Positions 59,776-64,000 of a stretch of DNA of 64,000 nucleotides are shown here, one piece after another. The stretch lies in assembly GCF_024158745.1 (NCBI RefSeq), contig NZ_JAMZAW010000033.1:26893-90892 (forward strand), written 5' to 3'. This stretch comes from Paenibacillus tyrphae. GTDB lineage: Bacteria; Bacillota; Bacilli; Paenibacillales; NBRC-103111. Position 1 is the stretch's first letter; each line of letters opens with the position of its first letter. The notes under the pieces were generated by a model that made no database searches, was not told where the DNA came from, and saw nothing but the letters and a program-made list of their open reading frames with translations. The translations under genes and the position numbers were made by a program.

Positions 59776-60204
59776 ATGCCGGATTTAACTAAAGCGATCC
59801 TCATCGCCACAGCCGCTCATCAAGCTCAGTTGGATAAAGGCAACCAGCCTTATATTCTTCACCCGTTACGTTTGATGCTAAAAGCGCCGGATAATGACTC
59901 AAGAATCGTTGCCGTTCTGCACGACGTTATCGAGGATACGGACGTGACGATGGAATCCCTCAGGCAAGAAGGCTTTGCAGAGCATGTTCTGGAGGCTCTC
60001 GATTGTCTTACACGCAGAGACAACGAGACCTATGAGGAATTCCTTCAGCGAATCAAGCCCAATGCTTTGGCCAGATATGTGAAGCTCTTGGATCTGGAAG
60101 ACAACCGGGATGTCCGAAGAATAAAGAACATTTCGGAAAAAGATTTCGCGCGCTTGCAAAGGTACGAGAAAGCCGTAAAATACTTACTTTCCAGAAGCCA
60201 GTAA
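59776..60204 (+). CDS. HD-domain hydrolase of SpoT/MESH1 type
   Basis: Protein of 142 aa with a complete HD site: His15, His49-Asp50 (in VLHDVIEDTD) and Asp106 (KLLDLEDNRD), with YILHPLRLML in helix two. The pattern is that of (p)ppGpp hydrolases and MESH1 NADPH phosphatases. AAAGGAG precedes the ATG. In this operon it might remove 2',3'-cyclic or 3'-phosphates from cut RNA, or hydrolyse an alarmone or pyrophosphate. Its sequence favours nucleotide over RNA-end chemistry. It is last gene of the run. Confidence 0.83.
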   Translation: MPDLTKAILIATAAHQAQLDKGNQPYILHPLRLMLKAPDNDSRIVAVLHDVIEDTDVTMESLRQEGFAEHVLEALDCLTRRDNETYEEFLQRIKPNALARYVKLLDLEDNRDVRRIKNISEKDFARLQRYEKAVKYLLSRSQ

Positions 60205-60208
60205 CTAC

Positions 60209-60589
60209 TTAATTTACGGTAATTTTTCTTAGTGCCGTTAAGGTTCGCAGTCTGGCGAGCAGATGTCTTCGTTCGGACTCGTTCATCATGAATTTCAGGC
60301 CGTAATGATAGAGCGCGTTCGTTGATTGCAGCTGCCAGCGAATCGAACCGTTAAGCTTCAAAAGCTCTTCTTGCAGCTGCACATGCAGAATGATCTGCAG
60401 CTTGTTGCTGGCCGCGTTCAAATTTAAGGGAGTCACGATTTTGCACCCCGAGTTGCTGATATCCATCAAGGTTGCTTTGACCGGTGTGCTCGACGTTGAC
60501 TTGCCGTTAATATTCGTGACTTCGAAATAGCAAACTAACGGAGTATTTAAACTATATCTAAAAGCATCGCTTCGCTTGTTTGGATACAT
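60209..60589 (-). CDS. PilZ-domain protein
   Basis: Protein of 126 aa, one PilZ domain with the c-di-GMP contacts: an N-terminal RSDAFR and DISNSGCKIV. No other domain is present. It converges with the HD gene with only four bases between the stops. AAGGCGGTG precedes the ATG. It would act as a c-di-GMP receptor; targets could be motility or exopolysaccharide functions, none of which is nearby. Confidence 0.83.
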   Translation of the reverse strand: MYPNKRSDAFRYSLNTPLVCYFEVTNINGKSTSSTPVKATLMDISNSGCKIVTPLNLNAASNKLQIILHVQLQEELLKLNGSIRWQLQSTNALYHYGLKFMMNESERRHLLARLRTLTALRKITVN

Positions 60590-60707
60590 GACGCACCGCC
60601 TTCAATAGTATTGGATTGCTGCCCCACAATTGGTATGGTTTATACATATATCGGTAATTATGATCATTTATTTAATGTTTTAATATCATGTTCCCTTATA
60701 TGTCAGC

Positions 60708-60735
60708 TTTACAAATCTACAAAAATAGATATAAT
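60708..60735 (+). promoter_or_regulatory. Promoter overlapping the start of the ArsR gene
   Basis: TTTACA, 16 bases, TATAAT. The expected +1 lies at or one base before ATG 60743. Confidence 0.6.
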
Positions 60736-60742
60736 GATGCGT

Positions 60743-61054
60743 ATGGATCCTTCATTGATATATAAAGCGTTGTCTAACGAGACCCGTCGTCAAATTATGG
60801 TGTGGTTAAAAGACCCGGAGCAATATTTCGATAAGACCCCTTATATCGAACACGGGATCGATTTCCGCATCGGCGTGTGTGTATCGGATATTCAAACGAA
60901 AGCGGAGCTTGCCCAATCGGTCGTGTCCAACTATTTGTTAACGATGCAAAAAGCCGGCTTGTTGGAAGCGGAGCGGTATGGAAAGTGGACGTTTTATCGT
61001 CGGAACGAAAAGACCATTCAGCAATTTGCCGAGTATATTCGGGCCGAACTTTAG
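60743..61054 (+). CDS. ArsR-family winged-helix repressor
   Basis: Repressor of 103 aa with winged helix LIYKALSNETRRQIMVWL, then QTKAELAQSVVSNYLLTMQK and GLLEAERYGKWTFYRRNE. There is a DUF-like insertion between the first and second helices. No cysteine pair of a metal-sensor type is evident, so the signal is probably not arsenic. ATG codons lie at 60734, 60737 and 60743; only the last is compatible with the promoter. No ribosome site is visible. It should control the MFS gene 96 bases downstream. Confidence 0.83.
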   Translation: MDPSLIYKALSNETRRQIMVWLKDPEQYFDKTPYIEHGIDFRIGVCVSDIQTKAELAQSVVSNYLLTMQKAGLLEAERYGKWTFYRRNEKTIQQFAEYIRAEL

Positions 61055-61055
61055 A

Positions 61056-61112
61056 AAGAAAGGAGAGTCTCTCTTTTTTTTATTTTTATGCATATTCATA
61101 TCTAGATATATG
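61056..61112 (+). promoter_or_regulatory. Hairpin with T-tract and a palindrome between repressor and MFS gene
   Basis: AAAGGAGAG and TCTCTTTT form a short stem followed by a T-run (61056-61086), then a perfect palindrome ATATCTAGATAT (61098-61109). The first may terminate or attenuate the repressor transcript; the second is a candidate operator for the MFS gene. Confidence 0.5.
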
Positions 61113-61150
61113 TATTTGAAGATTACATAGGAAATGGAGATTTGTGAGAG

Positions 61151-62338
61151 ATGAACAAGATCAACCCTTTGCTTATCCTCGTTCTGGCACTAGGCGTATT
61201 TGGAATTATAACGACGGAAATGGGAATTGTCGGGGTACTGCCCCAAATTACGCAGAAATTCAACATCACCGCTTCGCAGGCCGGATGGCTGGTCAGCATA
61301 TTTGCTTTGGTCGTTGCAGTCTCAGGTCCGTTCCTGACGCTGCTCGCCTCCGGCATGAACCGTAAATTCATTCTATTGACCGCCGTGCTGTTGTTTGCGA
61401 TTTCCAATATCGTGTATGCTTTTACGACGAGATTTGACGTCATGCTCGCTTTCCGGATTATTCCGGCTATTGTTCATCCCGCTTTCTTTTCGGTTGCGCT
61501 TGTCACGGCAGCATCGCTCGTTTCTCCGGAGAAAAGCGGGCAGGCGGTCACCAAGGTTTTTGCCGGCATTACGGTCGGGTTTGCCTTCGGCGTGCCGTTG
61601 ACTTCCTATCTGGCGGAGCGGGTCTCGCTGGAAGCCGCTTTCCTGTTCGGGGCTGTCGTCAGTCTCGTAGCCTTTATCGGGATTTGGGCTTGGCTTCCCT
61701 CGATGCCGGTTCAAACAAAGCTGTCTTATGGCGCACAGCTCGGTATTTTACGCAAGCCTGCCTTGTGGCTTAATATCGCCGCAGTGACGAGTATATTTGC
61801 CGCGATGTTCTCGGTATACAGCTACTTTGCCGAATATCTCGGACAAGTCACCCATATGAACGGCTCCTGGATCAGTATGATGCTGATGGTGTTTGGAGTG
61901 ATCATGATTTTGGGCAATTTCTTATTCGGAAGCTTTTTGCAAAAGAGCGTTCTTCGAACGACGGTCCTTTTTCCTGTAGTTTATGCTGGGGCTTACCTGC
62001 TGATTTACTATGCGGGAGGGTATTTCATTCCTATGATCGCGATGATCCTGCTGTGGGGGATCGTGCATTCCGGCGGGCTTATTGTCAGCCAAAGCTGGCT
62101 TATGACCGAGGCGCAGGCGGCTCCTGAGTTCGGCAACAGCCTGTTTGTCTCTTTCACGAATCTCGGCATCACGATCGGGGCGTCGGTCGGCGGCTGGTTT
62201 ATCGGGCAGTTGGGAATCCATCAGTTGATGTGGAGCGGAATTGGGTTTGCCCTGTTGGCTTTCCTGCTCATCGCCGTAAAAATTAAACGGTACAGCACGA
62301 CAGCTGTGGTCAAAAAGCAGGGGACTGCAACGCCGTAG
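61151..62338 (+). CDS. MFS transporter, DHA1 type (YdhP/AraJ-like)
   Basis: Membrane exporter of 395 aa with 12 helices. It opens NPLLILVLALGVFGIITTEM and has VSGPFLTLLASGMNRK, characteristic of the YdhP/AraJ/CmlR-type exporters, which often stand beside ArsR or HxlR regulators. Drug or sugar efflux is likely; the substrate is unknown. Confidence 0.88.
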   Translation: MNKINPLLILVLALGVFGIITTEMGIVGVLPQITQKFNITASQAGWLVSIFALVVAVSGPFLTLLASGMNRKFILLTAVLLFAISNIVYAFTTRFDVMLAFRIIPAIVHPAFFSVALVTAASLVSPEKSGQAVTKVFAGITVGFAFGVPLTSYLAERVSLEAAFLFGAVVSLVAFIGIWAWLPSMPVQTKLSYGAQLGILRKPALWLNIAAVTSIFAAMFSVYSYFAEYLGQVTHMNGSWISMMLMVFGVIMILGNFLFGSFLQKSVLRTTVLFPVVYAGAYLLIYYAGGYFIPMIAMILLWGIVHSGGLIVSQSWLMTEAQAAPEFGNSLFVSFTNLGITIGASVGGWFIGQLGIHQLMWSGIGFALLAFLLIAVKIKRYSTTAVVKKQGTATP

Positions 62339-62458
62339 CCGGTCAGCGCTTTAGCCGCAGGATTTTATAGCAAGTTTTTTCTTTCTTCCAGGTGTGCTAA
62401 ACTTAATAGATAAGGAATGACCTCTAGGACCAAACTCGGAAGAAAGGAGCTCTGACCG

Positions 62459-62863
62459 ATGCAAATTTCCGATTTTCTGTTCCCCAAGGACAAAGTGGCC
62501 TATATTATCTCGTCCGCTACGATGCAGGAGGCCTTGGACAAGCTAGAACAAAGCCAATACACGGCAATACCCGTGATTGATGGGGAGGGGAAATACATTG
62601 GCACCCTCTCGGAAGGGGATCTATTCTGGAAGATGAAGAATACCCCCGGATTGAGCTTTCAAAACATGGATACAATCAAGGTGCATGAAATTAAACGCCG
62701 TATTCATAATGAGTGCGTTCCGATCAATGCGCACTTGGACGATATGCTTCATCTGGCTGCCGATCAGAACTTCGTTCCCGTCGTAGAAGACAACCGGATC
62801 TTCATCGGGATTATCCGGCGCAAAGATATCATTGAGTACTATACGAATAATATTACGGACTAG
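62459..62863 (+). CDS. CBS-pair protein (CbpB/DarB-like)
   Basis: Protein of 134 aa with two CBS motifs: SATMQEALDKLEQSQYTAIP with the first fold up to about 75, then DDMLHLAADQNFVPVVED and FIGIIRRKDIIEYY. Length and layout resemble CbpB/DarB (YkuL), a c-di-AMP receptor of Bacillus. AGAAAGGAG precedes the ATG. The ligand is not proven; adenine nucleotides are the default for CBS pairs. Confidence 0.82.
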   Translation: MQISDFLFPKDKVAYIISSATMQEALDKLEQSQYTAIPVIDGEGKYIGTLSEGDLFWKMKNTPGLSFQNMDTIKVHEIKRRIHNECVPINAHLDDMLHLAADQNFVPVVEDNRIFIGIIRRKDIIEYYTNNITD

Positions 62864-62895
62864 CAGCTGGGCTTTTCGAAACTTGCTTTCAAACT

Positions 62896-62949
62896 AAATC
62901 CCCTCTAAGCAGCATTCTGGAAAAAGAGTGCGCTTGGAGGGGATTTTTC
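62896..62949 (+). terminator. Terminator after the CBS gene
   Basis: AAATCCCCTC pairs with GAGGGGATTTTT, with inner AAGC/GCTT and GCATTCT/AGAGTGC arms. Confidence 0.88.
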
Positions 62950-63043
62950 ATTGTTTAAGATGTTGTAAATAGTAGAATAAAAGTAAATATAATATAAAAT
63001 TGTAAAATATTATTGTTAAAATGGCAATATTATGCTATTTTGA

Positions 63044-63073
63044 GTTTAGTATATTGTGCACATTATACTAAAC
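63044..63073. promoter_or_regulatory. Long inverted repeat before the secreted peptidase gene
   Basis: GTTTAGTATA and TATACTAAAC are perfect 10-base arms around TTGTGCACAT. It ends 20 bases before the ATG in a very AT-rich leader. It is an operator or 5'-UTR stem. Confidence 0.7.
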
Positions 63074-63093
63074 TATCATTAAGGAGTGACTTT

Positions 63094-63765
63094 ATGAAAA
63101 AGCTTTTGATTTCCGCTATGGTTACACTCACCTTGATGGCCCCTACGAACATTTTTGCAGCTTCCCCCGATTCTGTTGCTTCCATTGCAGCGGCTGAAAA
63201 TAGCGGCTCTGCTTGGGTTGCGAGATTTCCCGGTTCCAAAAGCGTAGATGACCTCAACGACCCGTTCAAAAGCAATGTCAAAAGATTCATAGCCGCACTT
63301 CAAGAGGCAGGCATTTCAACAAGCATCGAATCTACTTATAGACCGGAAGAACGGGCTTATTTGATGCATTGGTCGTGGAAGATTGTAAATAAGAAGGTAA
63401 GTCCGAAGGATGTGCCTGCCAAGGCCGGCGTGAATATCAAATGGGTACATGATAATGATGATGCCAATTACAGCAAATCGATCGCCGGAGCAAAAGCAAT
63501 GGTAAACGGCTACGGGATTTCTAACTTGAACGTAGCACCGGCTCTGAACTCGAACCATATCGCAAGAAACGCGATAGATCTTGGTACGTCTTGGTCGAAG
63601 TCCAGTGTTGTGATCACGGATGCGAACGGTAAAAAAGTAACGATCGATTCCGGCGCCAAAAATAGTACAAACGCAACGTTAATTTCCGTAGCCAAAACCT
63701 ATGGCCTGGTCCATTACACACCTGTAAACGACGATAAAAACCATTTTTCGCCTAACGGGCACTAG
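63094..63765 (+). CDS. Secreted M15-like peptidase (D-Ala carboxypeptidase/endopeptidase type)
   Basis: Exported protein of 223 aa with a signal peptide (about 1-23, ending IFAA). The likely zinc site follows the M15 pattern SxHxxxxAxD: SNHIARNAIDLG near 163, with the second His in NHFSPNGH at the end. STYRPEERAYLMHWSW near 86 resembles the substrate-cleft region of this group. AAGGAGTG precedes ATG 63094. It is likely to cut peptidoglycan stem peptides; activity is inferred from motifs. Confidence 0.75.
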   Translation: MKKLLISAMVTLTLMAPTNIFAASPDSVASIAAAENSGSAWVARFPGSKSVDDLNDPFKSNVKRFIAALQEAGISTSIESTYRPEERAYLMHWSWKIVNKKVSPKDVPAKAGVNIKWVHDNDDANYSKSIAGAKAMVNGYGISNLNVAPALNSNHIARNAIDLGTSWSKSSVVITDANGKKVTIDSGAKNSTNATLISVAKTYGLVHYTPVNDDKNHFSPNGH

Positions 63766-63773
63766 TTTGCACT

Positions 63774-63798
63774 CAAGAGTCGATTTATTCGACTCTTG
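63774..63798 (+). terminator. Hairpin after the peptidase gene (left flank of repeat E)
   Basis: CAAGAGTCGA-TTTAT-TCGACTCTTG without a T-tract after it, the same arrangement as the gene-proximal hairpins at repeats B, C and D. Confidence 0.7.
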
Positions 63799-63803
63799 TG
63801 CTT

Positions 63804-64000
63804 GTCGAGAAACCAGCTTCGCGTAGAAATTCTCCACATACACCGGTGGGGTATATCCCTCCAGCCGCTCTTGAAACCCGTGAATTTGATTAGAATTTGC
63901 GGGATTTTCACGGGCTTCAAAGGCGGACGTAAACTCTTACGGGATATACCCCACCTCTATTTGTTTGAGATTTTCTACTTCTTGGGTCTCAACATCCTGG
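63804..64000. repeat. Palindromic intergenic repeat, copy E (diverged, runs to window end)
   Basis: Left edge GTCGAGAAACC. The 15-bp stem GGTGGGGTATATCCC (63845-63859) pairs perfectly with 63941-63955. An inner stem pairs CCCGTGAA with TTCACGGG. The segment CTTCAAAGGCGG is shared with other copies. The right edge GGTCTCAACA is present; the distal flank lies beyond the window. Confidence 0.75.

Noticed and set aside
1..64000. CRISPR arrays, tRNA or rRNA genes, prophage or transposase genes
   Set aside because: No regularly spaced direct repeats, no cloverleaf or rRNA-like sequence, and no integrase, transposase or phage structural motif were found on either strand. A weakly conserved or fragmentary element could be missed by eye.

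Overview
The window reads as chromosomal DNA of a Gram-positive spore former of the Paenibacillaceae, most likely a Paenibacillus-type organism. The signs are AGGAGG-type ribosome binding sites with frequent TTG starts, YesM/YesN-type sensor pairs, lipoprotein-dependent sugar ABC importers, an S-layer-homology (SLH) anchored exoenzyme, a Cse60-like sporulation protein, Fur and CcpA-type operators, and moderately GC-rich coding DNA with AT-rich gaps. No rRNA, tRNA, CRISPR array, transposase or prophage was seen.

Layout. 1-7.6 kb: an OmpR/histidine kinase pair, a three-gene ABC-2 exporter and a MalT-like LuxR regulator. 7.7-13.2 kb: VOC protein, APH-type phosphotransferase, a gene broken by three lesions, an enoyl-reductase-like MDR enzyme and a YoaE-like molybdopterin oxidoreductase. 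13.3-21.5 kb: an iron-type import locus with two Fur boxes, an AraC regulator, an MptD-family membrane protein, EcfT, a double EcfA and a YbtPQ/IrtAB-like ABC pair. 21.7-28.3 kb: one 2087-residue surface protein joining a metallophosphatase, a GH8 glycanase and three SLH repeats. 28.3-37.0 kb: a YesMN pair divergent from a sugar ABC importer and a secreted GH95-like enzyme, with a cre-like site at the promoter. 37.4-40.1 kb: MFS exporter and macrolide-type glycosyltransferase. 40.2-50.5 kb: a second sugar-use locus (membrane AraC regulator, LplABC-type importer, cytosolic GH95-like enzyme, secreted PL6-type lyase). 51.8-55.7 kb: a three-gene module of unknown function. 55.7-56.6 kb: small reverse-strand genes including cse60. 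56.8-60.2 kb: SUKH and Imm33 immunity-type genes running into a Thg1-like 3'-5' polymerase, a polynucleotide-kinase-like P-loop protein and a SpoT/MESH1-type HD protein. 60.2-64 kb: PilZ protein, ArsR/MFS pair, CBS protein, secreted M15-like peptidase.

Two things stand out. First, the 56.8-60.2 kb run looks like a tRNA/RNA repair cassette placed behind orphan toxin-immunity genes, a plausible defence against RNA-cutting toxins. Second, five copies of a palindromic repeat (about 200 bp when complete; A-E) lie between genes. In the full copies a perfect 15-bp outer stem changes sequence but keeps its pairing. Three copies (B, C, D) sit between two copies of the neighbouring gene's own terminator hairpin, and only the distal hairpin keeps a T-tract. 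This suggests a mobile or structured element that targets terminators.

All calls come from reading the sequence and recalled family motifs; no database search was run.
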